The notes below the pieces were generated by a model. The model was not told the DNA's origin. It did not search any database and worked only from the letters and a program-made list of their open reading frames with translations. This document shows, in pieces, positions 1-10,471 of a stretch of DNA of 25,018 nt (the first letter of the stretch is position 1; each line of letters begins with the position of its first letter). The translations under genes were made by a program, and so were the position numbers. The DNA is from Zygnema cylindricum (taxonomy: Eukaryota > Streptophyta > Zygnematophyceae > Zygnematales > Zygnemataceae). Location of the stretch: NCBI GenBank assembly GCA_037447655.1, contig JBBHKE010001935.1, positions 285,683 to 310,700 on the forward strand. The letters run 5' to 3'.

Positions 1-788
1 CAGACTGAGTTTTCTGTCCTCCTCCTCCACAGTTTCCTCCTTATTTTAAAGAATCCTTGCTTCTCCAATCAGTTATTGTTGCCTAAATTTGTCCACTCTT
101 CCCTCCTCTCCGGATCTCTATTATATTCTCTCGGACGAGAATCATCCCTTCCACAAAATTCCAGATCCACCTAGAGTGTGGCAAATTTTGCACACGGTTG
201 ACTATGTTTTCATAGTCATCGAGTAAGTTCATGAGCAGGTAGTTAACCTTCATCTTTTCTGTTTCTACCTAACCAACACTCTCTAGTTCCATGAAAATGG
301 TTGCAAGCTCATTACAAAAGTCTAACATTTTTCCCCCTTTGTATGCATATGTATCTATCTTTCGATCAGCCAATTGTTGCTGAATGGTTCCTCTCCGATA
401 CATCTCTATTAGGCCAATCCACAGATCGGAATCCCATTCCACCTGCAAATGAGGAGATGCAAGTCCTTGAGTAAGATGGCGGAGAAAGAAGTGTTTTGCC
501 GCCATATTGTCGTAGTTCGAAGTATTAACATCATTTTCCTCATAACTCGAAATAGGTGGTATGAACGCTGAACTGGTTACGATAGGTGTTGCTATCGGTG
601 TAATTGTCTCCTTCTCTTTCCCTTTTTCCATCACAATGCTCTCCCCGTCCTCGGAATCCTCTGGTGGAGCTGGATCTGTTTTTCTGGTTAACCTGCTTCC
701 CCCAAACCTTGAAGGAATGGTTGAACTTGATGGACGCCTCACTCGTCTACTTACTATCCCGCAAAACCTCTTTTCAAATAGAGACCCT
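1..788 (-). pseudogene. gag: B-family copia gag fragment (G0), cut by LTR A
   Basis: Gag is the structural protein that packages element RNA into virus-like particles. On the minus strand the fragment reads EKRFCGIVS, then an acidic/Thr-rich linker, then AAKHFFLRHLTQGLASPHLQ, DLWIGLIEMYR, GGKMLDFCNELATIFMELE and, after a stop at about 269, LLMNLLDDYENIVNRVQ and RENIIEIRRGGKSGQ. This is the copia UBN2-like Gag core, and it aligns block by block with the gags at 8456-9437, 10452-11210 and 13544-14783. Further stops occur near the left edge, and the zinc knuckle lies outside the window. Similarity to the other B-family gags begins exactly at 788, where the LTR of family A ends. I infer that A inserted into this older gag. 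The first ~35 codons of the family gag are therefore absent here. Confidence 0.85.
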
Positions 789-841
789 TGTTCTTCTATA
801 ACTGCTGGTGCAGGACCAGCAGTTGTTGAAGTAGTAGCCAT
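269..841 (-). other. Open frame fusing an LTR-borne gag start to nested gag G0
   Basis: A 190-codon open frame starts with ATG at 841, inside LTR A, reads 53 nt of LTR (MATTSTTAGPAPAVIEE plus two bases of the next codon) and crosses the LTR end at 789. It then continues in the correct Gag frame of the nested B-family fragment until a TAG at about 269. Other B-family gags begin with a different N-terminus (MEVSE...GPPSRVP), so the first 18 residues belong to family A and the rest to family B. A TATA-like box lies about 250 bp upstream in the same LTR. The fusion is seen directly; that it is accidental, and whether it is ever expressed, is inference. Confidence 0.7.
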
Positions 842-1638
842 TCACAGAACCCAATATAGGAAGCTATCAAGACACTAACTTTGATCCAGTGCACAAAGCA
901 GTCAATATCGCCAAATGGCCCCAAACTGTACGAGAGTACATTTTACCACGTGTGCTTAACAACTCACAGGGTTTCAAGCAAAACGCCCAAATAAATCAAG
1001 AGATATACCCCACAGAATATCCCTTAAATTGCACATATGTGCCTTTTGAAACCTCATTAAAAGGAATACATAAAGAAAACTAAGTCCTAAAATTTATAGT
1101 AATAAATTATATTTCTACCAACCTAGCCAATCACAACACTATTAAGGGTCTAACTGTACTTTCTAACCGTACTACAAGGTAATCTGACTATTTACCCGAT
1201 TTACGCCAATTTAGTCAATGGTGCGTCCACTATTTCGTACAAAAGGACAATACTTAATTATTTACGTCTTACTTTTACTAACTGTACACACTACGAATCT
1301 AATAAACGTGAAGAATAATTCCATTTTCTATAAAGTTATCGTCGACATTGAGACTCTATAAGTGACGAGATTCGCCGTGTCATAGTGGTCCTCATTCAGA
1401 TTGTGGTAGATTTTTGTTTGTCTGATCTTGTGTATCGGACGGTGTGTCATATTTAGGTAGTGCGCGGTGTTACGTAATCTTTCTTTTAATTAGGAGTCGT
1501 ACGATGTGATTTCATTGAATTTGTACAGTCTAGATAGGAAAGGTATACTAATTCTAAAACATATTCTCAAATTGTTTCTAGGTCCTGTATTTTCCTCTCA
1601 CAAAATATGAAGAGGATTAAAGCTTTTACAAACCAACA
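789..1638 (-). repeat. 3' LTR of copia family A
   Basis: On the minus strand the LTR starts TGTTGG directly after a polypurine tract and ends GAAGAACA, giving TGTT...AACA termini and about 850 bp. It lies straight downstream of the RNase H end of family A pol, as a 3' LTR should. The base after its end is already B-family gag and no PBS follows, which also fits a 3' LTR. A TATA-like TATAAATT sits at 1091-1098. An ATG at 841-839 opens the likely family A gag start inside the LTR. The sequence is unlike the B-family LTRs. The 5' partner LTR is not in the window, so identity and insertion age cannot be read. Confidence 0.7.
1091..1098 (-). promoter_or_regulatory. TATA-like box of LTR A
   Basis: TATAAATT on the minus strand lies about 250 bp before the LTR-internal gag ATG and 540 bp after the LTR start. 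This is a usual place for the U3/R boundary. It is called on sequence and position alone. Confidence 0.4.
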
Positions 1639-1649
1639 CTCCCCTAAAG
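1639..1649 (-). other. Polypurine tract of family A
   Basis: CTTTAGGGGAG on the minus strand lies between the pol stop and the LTR start TGTTGG. This is the expected site of plus-strand DNA priming and it fixes the LTR boundary. Confidence 0.65.
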
Positions 1650-1661
1650 CTTTAGACTATC

Positions 1662-4205
1662 TTAACCACTCAACCCACATACATCTCTGCAAAATTGTAA
1701 CTTAGGAGCAGGTAGAGCTTTTGTCAACATGTCAGCCACCATTTTCTCATCCGGTAAATAACAAAGTTTCACAATTTTTGCAAAGACCTTTTCTCGAACA
1801 AAATAAATGATGTGCACGATTAGATGTAATGGCAATGGCACCTTGATTGTCACACTATAGAGTTTGCACACCAATTTGCATGAAGCCAAGTTTTTGATGC
1901 TGATATTTAACCCATAGCAATTCCTTGATAGCTAAGCATGCAGCCATGTATTCTGCCTCCATTGTTAACTGGGCAATGATATTCTGAAGCTTGCTGCTCC
2001 AGTAGCACGTTCCGTTTTCGACTTGTAAAACAAATCCTGTTGTTGATCGTCTATTAAGCATCTCACCATAGCTCGCATCACTCCACGTTTGAAGTTTTAC
2101 TTCGTCTCCGCGTAGAGTTAGCTTAAACTCTCGCGTACCAGCCAAGTGTCTTAGGACTTGTTTGCTGCCTCCCAATCTGATTTTTTTGGATTCTGAAGAC
2201 TCCTGCTTAGAGCCCTTACTGCTGTCGCAATATCCGGACGTGTACAATTCATAAAATATATTAGACTCCCAACAATCTGTCAATAGGGAATATTTTCTTT
2301 ATCTGGATTAAGTTTAACCTTAAAAACCCACTTACTTCCAATAGCTTTAAGATCCGGAGGAAGTTCCACCAGTTCCCACGTTTTGGCCTCCATGATCGAT
2401 TTCGTTTGGTCATTTGCTGCTGCTATCCATTGTTTTTGTTCCGGTGCAGAGAACGCTTGCTGAATGGTAAGAGGCTCCTTGGAAATTACATTGATTGCAT
2501 AATTGTTTGCATTTGCATTTCGTCGACTACTCGTCCTTCTTCCCTTCGGAAATTCTGAGGTTGAAATTGACGGAAGCCTTACATTGCATTTTTTTTAGAC
2601 TGTCTGTCCATTCGTGTTCTGATCTGGTAAGTCACCGACGAGATGCTCTCGTCGCTCGTTTAGCGATGAAGTTGTTTCTTCGCTAATTTGTGTATTTCCG
2701 CCGATTCCCTGTTCAACAATTCGATCATCAAAGACGACCCAATTTTGTCGCTTGTTGTGTTGATGTCTCCAGTTCCCATCTCGTCGCTGATCAACAATGA
2801 GACATTCTCATCGCTATCCGTGTTTGGTGTTTCTCTTATTCTCGAGGTTGTCCACGGTTTATGTTCCAGAATAGCATATTCGACAATTTTCTCGACTTTT
2901 TTTCTCTATTGTCATTTGAAAGACATCAACTGACATTTCTTCATCTTTAATTCTAATAGTCCATGTGAAAAATATTTTCTTTTTATCATGTACGTATACT
3001 TTATACCCTTTTGATTGGTCATTATAGCCTAGTAAGATTCCAGCTACACCTTCTTGCTCCATTTTCCATTTATTTGGAGAATTGTTTAACATGGCAACAT
3101 TACTTCCAAATACTCTAAAGTGACTAACTTCCGGTTTGCTTCTTGTCTATAGTTCATACAGCGTCTTCGTTTTAACTACTCTAAATTCTATTCTACTTTT
3201 GATAGATGCCGCAGAATTGAATGCTTCTATTTTTGATAGATGCCGCAGAATTGAATGCTTTAGCGCAGAATTTTGCAATTATATTTTTGTCTACTATCTG
3301 ATATTGTTCCGTTAACTCTTTTAGGTACAACATTATGTTTTGGAGAATATGGGACCGTTAAATGACGAGAAATTCCATTTTATTTTAGAAAGTTGATGAA
3401 GTCTCGTGATAAATACTTCGCGCCATTTTCTGATCTCAATGTCAAAATACGAACCCCGTGAATTTTATCACTCCATATCTTGAATTCTTTGAAGTGAGAG
3501 AGCATCACCCTTCTCTTTCCTAAAGTACATTTTTGTGAACCTAGAAAAGTCATTTGTAAAGGTCAACATGAATCGAAATCCACCAGGTGATGGTATCAGA
3601 GCCGGTCCCCATACATCAGAGTGAATTACTTCTAACACTCTAGGTGCTCTATGGCTGCTTTCGGAAGGAAAAGGATTTTTATGAATCTTTGCGAGAGCAC
3701 ATCCATCACAAAAATGTTCTTCTCTGCCATTAATTTTAACACCTGTAATTAAACCTTCTTTTACCATTTTGTCAAGACTTTGACCAAGTCTCTTATGCCA
3801 TAAATCATTGTCAAAAAGGACAGCCGAGTACAAAACATATTTTTCAATAATATTGGCAATATCAAGCCTATACATCAAATTTGGACCTCGTGTTCATACG
3901 AGTGCTACTCTACCTTGTTTAGTGATTACTTGCTTTCCATTTTTCAGCAGTACTTCAAAGCCTTTGCTTTCAACAAGCGAAGTGGAGAAGAGATTTTTCT
4001 TGAAGTCGGAACATAGAGAACATCGTTAAGTGTTCTTTCACCTTGTTTACCGTCGAGGATAACTTTGAATGTTGCTGTACCTTTGGCGTTAGATATGATA
4101 AATTGTCCCTCAGCATAATAAATTTTCTTTGGAGATATTGGGTGAAGTTTGTCAAAATATGCTCTGTTCCAGCACATGTGTTAAGAAGCGCCGCTCTCCA
4201 TGATT
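1662..4205 (-). pseudogene. pol: Family A copia pol remnant (PR-IN-RT fragment-RNase H)
   Basis: Reading on the minus strand: a protease fragment with ESGAS at 4198-4184 (family norm D-S-G-A-S/T), a stop at 4181-4183, then HMCWNRAYFDKLHPI. The pre-integrase zinc region follows (DLWHKRLGQ, second His now Gln; CDGCALAK) at 3468-3878. The integrase core has HSDVWGP and NDFSRF, but the second Asp motif reads SENGAKY and the Glu motif reads PKRVNGTI, so both catalytic residues are changed. The integrase C-terminus (GILLGYNDQSKGYKVYV) is at 2859-3092, and a degraded hinge is at about 2486-2858. The RT N-terminus (QKQWIAAANDQTKSIMEAKT, GSKWVFKVKLNPD) at about 2285-2480 joins directly to RNase H (IVGSLIYF, WSDASYG, MEAEYMAA), ending MVADMLTKALPAPK. 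The RT core with YVDD is missing. It is dead, and it is a different family from B. Confidence 0.85.
3191..3258. repeat. 34 bp tandem duplication in family A integrase
   Basis: Two adjacent 34 bp units starting TTCTAC/TTCTAT differ at one base (3191-3224 and 3225-3258). The duplication adds 34 bp, not a multiple of three, and so breaks the integrase frame. The near-identity suggests slippage later than most of the point decay. Confidence 0.85.
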
Positions 4206-4798
4206 TGCAACTCTAAGACCTCCATAGGTCCTTAGAGTAGGCAGCTCACACGAAGCCTCAAGGATAACCCTGACCCCTTTGTGTTTCGGCAAGAATAACT
4301 GCCACCCTTGAAAACTAAAACTCTGACCCCCTTTACCCCTGTGAAGGCAAGACTCCCCTGAGTCGATAGCAAAAAGAATCTCTAAATTTGCTCCTCTAAG
4401 CAGTAAGTAATTGAGGGTCAAAGTTGACCTTTTTTACAGAAGCTCTCTGGGAGAGAGGGTCCTATCTACCAATTTTTTCTAAGTCCTATCTCTCTCTAAA
4501 ACTCTATCTACTGATGTACAACACTAATCAAATTACACTGCCGTACACAAAAGTACAGCTGCTGGTGTACTTTCTGTACGAATATTGTACGACATGGCCT
4601 AAATATCGACACATGTCATATCTGGATACGGTTCCGTAATCCTCGGAGATGCCGTGATCCAATGTAGTTGTGCCACGTGTCATCCGATGTGGCAATGACC
4701 ACAAACCGCCGAGTTTCTCTTCCGCGATCTCGACATTCTTCTCGGCCTACCGATTGAATGCATATTTCAATCGTAGCCGTCATAAATACTTGCGCGAT

Positions 4799-4823
4799 AT
4801 TTGTTTCGTTTAAAGAAACAAAT
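4799..4823. repeat. Conserved hairpin in LTR B
   Basis: ATTTGTTTC and GAAACAAAT form a perfect 9 bp stem around the loop GTTTAAA. The same palindrome, with an 11 bp stem, is in LTR D at 18255-18283. Weaker forms sit at the matching place in the plus LTR (about 9856-9888) and LTR C (about 15350-15392). Confidence 0.7.
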
Positions 4824-4977
4824 GCGCGATACTCAATTCCTATCTAAACAGTAATCCGTACTTTTACATAACTAAATCTATGTATCCCGTAAACAGTTGC
4901 CGTTAAATGAATTATCCTACGTGGCAACATTTAAATAACTAACAAACCCTATTACATGTAACTCTAGTCTTAGACTT

Positions 4978-5052
4978 AATGGATAAGGCTACCGGCTACC
5001 ACCGGCTTTATCCGACGGCACGTACCAAAATCAAATCCTGGATTTGAGAGCT
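4978..5052 (+). repeat. tRNA-like/SINE-like segment in LTR B (antisense to LTR)
   Basis: TTAATGGATAAGGC resembles a tRNA D-arm and pol III A box (compare eukaryotic tRNA-Arg CTAATGGATAAGGC). About 35-40 bases later AATCAAATCCTGG resembles a B box (GGTTCNANTCC). The segment recurs in all LTRs of the family and always runs opposite to the LTR. Confidence 0.45.
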
Positions 5053-5273
5053 TTCCTTTTAGTAAAGAAACTACCAATCCGTAAATCAAATAATCTATTT
5101 CCCATAAACCTCTAGATAGCCTAGGTAGCCATGGCTCTAGCTTCCTCTCCAACTTTCAGTGACTACAACAAGTGTGGGAATTAAAGAGAGGAGTTATAGG
5201 CAAATTGCCTCAGCTTCTTTTCTACATTATATTTTAGACCTAGAAAATACTAAAAGAACCATCAATTTCTACA

Positions 5274-5286
5274 CTCCCATAATTTT
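5274..5286 (-). other. Polypurine tract of B element
   Basis: The minus strand reads GAAAATTATGGGAG between the pol stop and the LTR start TGTAG. The same tract occurs beside E1, E2 and D, so it marks the 3' LTR border of the family. Confidence 0.65.
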
Positions 5287-6922
5287 CTAATCACTGTTTA
5301 ATTTCAGACCACACTTCTCCCTGCAAAAAATTAGCCTAGGGGAAGGCACAGGTTTGGTCATCATATCTGCTAGAATCTGGCTATCTAGTCGGTACTCTAA
5401 ACTGATAATTTTGTTTCCTACTTTCTCTTTAACAAAGTTGAGTCTAATGTCTATGTGTTTGGCTTTAAAATGATATCAAGGATTGGCAGAAATAGCGATT
5501 GCTGCCTTATTATCACAATAAAAATTCTGCACACCACTCTTAAGGTAACCAAGCTCACCAAGCAAAGACTTGACCCACATATATTCTTTTACAGCAGAGC
5601 AAGAGGCCATATACTAAGCCTCCATGATGGACTGACCAATAACCTTTTGCTGTTTGCTACTCAAACAGCAAGCCCCATCATCCAAATATAATACATATCT
5701 AAAAGTACATATCCTCATTGGAGCATCACCATAACTGACATCACTCCAAGTAGTTATGTTAGTATTCTCCCCACCCAAATGCAATTATAGATCCTTAGTT
5801 CCTATCAAATATCAAAGGACTCTCTTAGCTGCCTCCTAATCCTTCTTAGTGAGAGCATTTATACTTATACTCAGCACTCCTATAGTTGCAGCTAAATCCG
5901 ACCGGGTACAATTTATAAAATAGATTAGGCTTCCCACTACATGCCTGTAAGGAATAGTCTGCATGAACTTTTTTTCTTCGTGACTTAATTCCTCGTCTAA
6001 GACTGTGACTCTTTCATCCTCACTCCCCTCACATCCCCTTTTTAACTCCATTGGAGTTGTGCAACTATTAGCTTTGTCCATTTGAAAATTTTCAAGCATG
6101 TTCACTATTGCTTCCTTTTGAGTCAATCTTATAAATTTTTTTTCTCGGTGTCTTTCTATTTGAATTCCCAAAATATATCTTGCCTCCCCCATATCCTTCA
6201 TTTCAAATCTCCCCTTAAGATCTGTTTTCAGTTTATTAATTTTTTCCATTGATTTACTTTAAACAAGCAAATCATCAACATAAATTGCAATAAATATAAC
6301 ACCTTCCTCATCTTCAAAAACATAAATTGAGTGATCTGAGCTGATCCGGATATATCCCAGACTGGTAAGAAACTCATCAAGCTTTTTATTCCACTGTCGG
6401 GCGCTTGTCTTAAACCATAAAGAGATTTAAATAGGCGGCATACCTTACTCTCCTCTCCTTTCTCCACAAATCCTTCAGGTTGTCGCTTTAAGATCTCCTC
6501 TTCCAATTCACCATGCAAAAAGACTGTCTTCATGTCCATCTGGTGCACCTCCATGTCTTCCGCTGCTGCAAGATTGAGAATTATGCGGACGGAGGGAAAT
6601 CTGACGATCGGGGCAAAGGTTTCCTCGTAGTCGATTCCTTCTTTCTGTGTAAATCCTTTTGCTACTAATCGGGCTTTGTAACGCTCAATGGTGTTATCTA
6701 GGTTCAGTTTTAATTTGAAGACCCACTTACAACCGATTGGTTTTTGCTTAGGTGGACAATACACCAGCTCCTAAGTATCGACTGCCATAATTGAGGCCAT
6801 CTCGTCATTGATGGTTGTCTTCCACCGGTTCTTTTTGGACAAGTCAACGCCTCTCCATAAGTCTGAGGTTCATCTTGATGAGATAGTTTTGTTACCTTGT
6901 TATTAACCTGTTTTTCTTGCAA
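5287..6922 (-). pseudogene. pol: B-element reverse transcriptase and RNase H remnant
   Basis: From high to low coordinate the RT shows IGCKWVFKLKLN, ERYKARLVAKGFTQKEGIDY, VHQMDMKTVFLHGELEEEI (catalytic Asp kept) and SLYGLRQAP. A frameshift follows and the YVDD box appears in another frame at 6282-6271, soon followed by a stop. The connection region (MEKINKLKTDLKGRFEMKDM, RYILGIQ, TQKEAIVNMLENFQMDKANS) is open at 5836-6249. RNase H is recognisable but carries several stops and frameshifts: WSDVSYG, MEA then a stop then YMAS, CDNKAAIAI and the C-terminal MMTKPVPSPRLIFCREKCG. The last stop is at 5287-5289, just before the polypurine tract. This is an inactive copia pol 3' half. Confidence 0.85.
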
Positions 6923-7021
6923 TCTTTTGCTACTTCTCCTCCCCCCCTCAAAATCTATGGCCGGACTAAATGGTTCTCGTGTGTTCTTTCGAACAATATC
7001 GGCCTCTCCCCTGCCCCTTGA

Positions 7022-8455
7022 TTACGAATCAATTTCCACCACTTCTTCTGCTTTGGGTAGAGTTGTCACTATAGTTTCCGCAGCCGAGTCCTTTTTGGTC
7101 TGATTTGTACATGCAAGAATGTCATCTTCTCTAAAACCTGGATAGTTAGAAAGCTCAAAGTCATCGGAATTTTTTGACTCAAATCTGATTTTTACTGACT
7201 TTGTATACTTGAAGGGATCCACAAACTTTCCTTCATCGATAACTACTAGATGCTTTACTAAGATTATATCTTTTTTTTTTAGATCATAAATTATATATCC
7301 ATTAACATCCTCTTCATATCCTAATAAGTATCCCGGTTTTCCTTTAGGATCTAGCTTCCAATTAGACCGATTTGTATATAGACTGAATACTTGACTGCCG
7401 AAAACCTTTAAGTGAGATATGTCTGGTTTCCGGCCGGTCCATCTCTCATAAGGTGTTTGACCTTTTATAGCTGAAGTAAGAACTCTATCTTGGGATAATT
7501 TGCACAGTTTATTGCTTCGGCCCAAAACTTCTTTCCTATCTTCTTATCTGACATCATACTCCTAGCACTATCACTCAATTCTATTTAATCTTTCAACATC
7601 ACCATTTTGCTCAAGATATTCAGGAACTCTTTTTTGGTGTTGCACTCTATCTTCCCTCAAAAAATCCTCAAACTGGTTAGAGGTATACTCTCCACCATTG
7701 TCACTCTTTACTCCCTTGATTGAGGTTTCATGGAGTTTTTCACTCCATGCTTTATATTGTTTAAAACATTCTTGAGCCTCTAACTTATTTTTCAAAAAAT
7801 ACACCCTCGAATACCGAGACCAATCATCAGTGATAGTCATCATAAATCTCTTCCATCCCCAGTGATGGCACTCTGCGTGGCCCCCAAATATATGTGTGTA
7901 CTAAATCTAGAATCTTTTCTCCCTTATAGGTGGCAGTTTTTGGGAAGGGTGATCCACTACAATCACTTAGATTCTCACTCTCACCAAACTGAATTCCTTC
8001 CACTACTCCCATCTTTTTCATCATTCTTAACTTATCTAGATTCACATGTCCAATCCTCTTTTGCCACAACATTATATCATGAACACCAGCATCATAAAGT
8101 TTCTTCTTTTCATTGCTTAAAATCAGCTTAAACATCCCTTGGCTACCTTTTTCGGGAGTAAAATAAACTTCTTTCTCAAAACTAGTAGTAAATACACCTT
8201 TCTTAGTGCTAGTATCAAAATCCTTATCATCTAATAGAGACGTAGAGATGAGGTGTTTGTTCAGCGCCAGAATAAACAATACATCGGAGAATGTAAATAT
8301 AGATGTCTTTCATTCTACTAACAGTTTAAGATCTACCGATCCTACAAGAGTAGTAGTGAGTATCCTCCCAAATTGTACTCTATCTCTACAGTGGGAATCT
8401 TTCTTATCTTAGTAAACAGGTTTATCTTTACACATGTGCATGGATGCACTTGAAT
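7022..8455 (-). pseudogene. pol: B-element protease and integrase remnant
   Basis: The protease site reads D-S-S-A-S-M-H-M, with a one-base frame change and Ser for the usual Gly. The pre-integrase region (7827-8279) has LWQKRIGHVNLDKL (first zinc-binding His now Gln). It then lacks about eight residues after SDCSG that element C keeps (CAQGKAHR), so the second Cys pair is damaged. The first catalytic Asp of the integrase is Tyr (VHTYIWGP), while SDNGGEY and VERLNR are kept at 7571-7843. The C-terminal integrase and GKPGYLLGYEEDVNGY are open at 7022-7525. Frames break at about 7560 and 7830. It is non-functional, with about the usual domain order and spacing. Confidence 0.85.
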
Positions 8456-9437
8456 CTAAATCCAGCCTGCTTCACCTTTCAATCCATCGAAAGCACATTT
8501 TTGCTTTCGTGGAATTTCGACCTCGTTTTTCGCTTCCAACTCCACATCCAGTAGGAGTTCATCGTCCTTGTCCTCAAATTCCGCCTCTTGTACATGTGTC
8601 ACAAGGGCCTTTTTCTTTCCTCTCGAGGGTCCACCGCTCTTCCCCTCCTTTAACCGCAGCTTGGTTAACTTAGTGCATTCAGCCATATAGTGCCCCGGTT
8701 TTTTACAAAAATGGCACAAACCCTTGGGAGTCCTTGGTTCGAACTCCTCGGTCTAATTTTTCTGCCCCTCCCCTCAAAATTTACAACATGTTTTCTGGAA
8801 TCATAGTTTCTCCAATCGGTCCCAGCTGCCAAAGCTTGCCCACTCTTTCCTCCCCTTCGGATCTCAATTGTATTCTCCCGAACGAGAATCATCCCTACCA
8901 CTGAATTCCAAATCCACCTTGAGTCTGCCAAGTCCAGCACACGGTTGACTAGGTTCTCGAACTCATCGGGTAACTTCATCAGTAAACAGTTAACCTTTTC
9001 CTTTTTCACTAATTACTTTTCCAGCAACCTCTAGTTCTATGAAAAGTGTAGCAAGCTCATTGCAAAAATCGAACATCTTCCCCCCCGTTGTAAACATACT
9101 CCTTAATTTTCAAATTAGCCAACTGTTTTTGCTGATTCATACCACTTCGGTACATCTCTATGAGAGCCACCCAAAGATTGGATGCCCTCTCTACCTGCAA
9201 ATGGGGAGATGCAAGCCCTTGAGTAAGATAGCGGAGGATGAAGTGCTTAGCCGCCATATTGTTGTAGTCCCAGGTATCGATATCCTTCTCCTCGTTCCTC
9301 GGAATAGGTGACATGAATGCCGAACCGGTTGCTATTGGTATGACCGTTTCCTTCTCGTTTCCTTTGTCCACCACCTCTCCTTCCTTTGTCTCCTCTGTTG
9401 AAGATGGATCTGCATTTCTAGTGAATCTGGCTCATGT
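8456..9437 (-). pseudogene. gag: B-element gag remnant with CCHC zinc knuckle
   Basis: Gag core motifs run on the minus strand: AAKHFILRYLTQGLASPHLQ, LWVALIEMYRSGMNQQKQLA, LLMKLPDEFENLVNRVLDLA and SRWIWNSVVGMILV, then ENTIEIRRGGKSGQ. A perfect CX2CX4HX4C knuckle (CHFCKKPGHYMAEC) lies at 8716-8675, followed by the acidic DKDDELLLD segment. A frameshift lies in the C-run near 9085 and another before the knuckle. The N-terminus is missing: family homology stops at about 9430-9437, where the plus-strand LTR begins, so this gag served as the insertion target of the next element. Other B-family gags keep about 55 more residues upstream. Confidence 0.85.
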
Positions 9438-10471
9438 TGTAGAAATTAAAGGTTATTTTAGTATTTTCTAGGTTTTGTAAAATGCAAAAAAGAAGCAGAG
9501 GCAGTCTGCCTCTAACTCTTCTCTCCAGCTCCCACACTTGTCGCAGTCACTGAAAGTTGGAGAGGGAGATACAGCCATGGACGCCTATGCTATCCCGACG
9601 AGGACATATATTAGGTTAGTAGATTTTACCAAAACAAACTTGGCGTGCCCAAGTTTTGAACCTGGTACTTGCTGTCCGCCAGTGTAGCCGGTAGCCGATA
9701 TCCTTAGCTTACTAGTCTAAACTAGAGATATATGATATAGGGTTTGATAGTTATTTAATTGTTAACACGTAGGCTATTTTCATTCAACAGGATATTTAGA
9801 CATAGATACAGTTTGTAATGTACGACGTACGGCTCATCGGAAACGGATACCGCGCATTTTGTTTTGAAGGCGAAACAAATATTACGCAAGTATTTATGAT
9901 GGCCACGATTGTAATCCAGCTTAATCGAATGCCCACAAAGCTTGCCAAGATTGCACAATCTATTTTTGGCGGTTTGCGGTCGATGTCACATTAATTGCCA
10001 CGTGGCACGATTACATTAGATTACGGCATCTCCGGATATTCCAGGAACAAATCCAAAAATGACATGTGTCGACTTTTTGGCCATATAGTACAATGGTCGT
10101 ACATAAAGTACAATGGCACCTGTACCTTTATGTACGATACACTATTATGATTAGTGCCGTACTTCACTAGATAGAGTTTTAGAGAGAGATAAGACTTAGA
10201 AAGATTTCATAGATTGGACCCTCTCTCATAGTGAGCTTCCGTACAAAAGGTCAACTTTGACCCTTCATAACTAGCTGCTCAGGGGAGCAAATTCAGAGAT
10301 TCTTTTTGCTATTGACTCAAGAGAGTCTTGCTTTTACAAGGGTGGATATGGTCAGAGTTTTTTCTTTCACGGTGGCAGTTATTAGTGCTGAAACACAAAG
10401 AGGTCAGGGTTATCCTAGAGGTTTCGTTTGATTTGCCTACTCTGAGGTAGTATGGAGGTCTCAGAGTTGCA
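9438..10471 (+). repeat. 5' LTR of plus-strand B-family element
   Basis: The LTR starts TGTAGAAATT, ends GAGTTGCA (about 1034 bp) and is followed at once by a PBS and gag, so it is a 5' LTR. The last 20 nt (10452-10471) contain the gag ATG. Order and motifs match LTRs B, C and D, but differences are frequent by eye, so the copies are old. A partial hairpin (about 9856-9888) and the antisense tRNA-like segment (9640-9722) are present. The five bases before it, CATGT, should be one target duplication; its mate is not visible because the other end of the element is lost. Confidence 0.75.
9640..9722 (-). repeat. tRNA-like segment in plus-strand LTR (antisense)
   Basis: On the minus strand TAAGCTAAGGATATCGGCTA is followed by GGTTCAAAACT, which resemble pol III A and B boxes at tRNA-like spacing. 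This is the second of five copies in the family LTRs. Confidence 0.4.

Larger units (their letters stand above)
4206..5273 (-). repeat. 3' LTR of B-family element
   Basis: On the minus strand the LTR begins TGTAGAAATT after a polypurine tract and ends GAGTTGCA, about 1068 bp with TG...CA ends. The next bases, AATC, belong to the protease of family A rather than a PBS, so this is the 3' LTR of an element inserted there. The last 20 nt (4225-4206) carry the gag start ATGGAGGTCTTAGAGTTGCA. A conserved hairpin (4799-4823) and an antisense tRNA-like segment (4978-5052) lie inside. An ACGT core (GCCACGTG, 4672-4679) could be a bZIP-type element; that last point is a motif guess. Confidence 0.75.

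Noticed and set aside
3591-3603. TGGTATCAGAGCC on the plus strand, the textbook plant copia primer-binding site
   Set aside because: It lies inside integrase codons of minus-strand family A (the WGPALIPSPGG region), has no LTR beside it and is in the wrong orientation. Chance match.
4970-5060. A genuine tRNA gene in the LTR
   Set aside because: The acceptor and anticodon stems do not pair and the five copies differ in the middle. At best a tRNA-derived or SINE-like relic.
5455-5691. Plus-strand 78-codon open frame
   Set aside because: It is the antisense of B-element RNase H; the same shadow appears on the opposite strand of element D at 17383-17574.
8434-8673. Plus-strand open frames antisense to the gag and integrase regions (also 12038-12244, 13578-13859, 14392-14766)
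   Set aside because: They mirror the low-complexity acidic and Ser/Lys-rich coding on the minus strand. The same shadows recur in each copy. No independent evidence.
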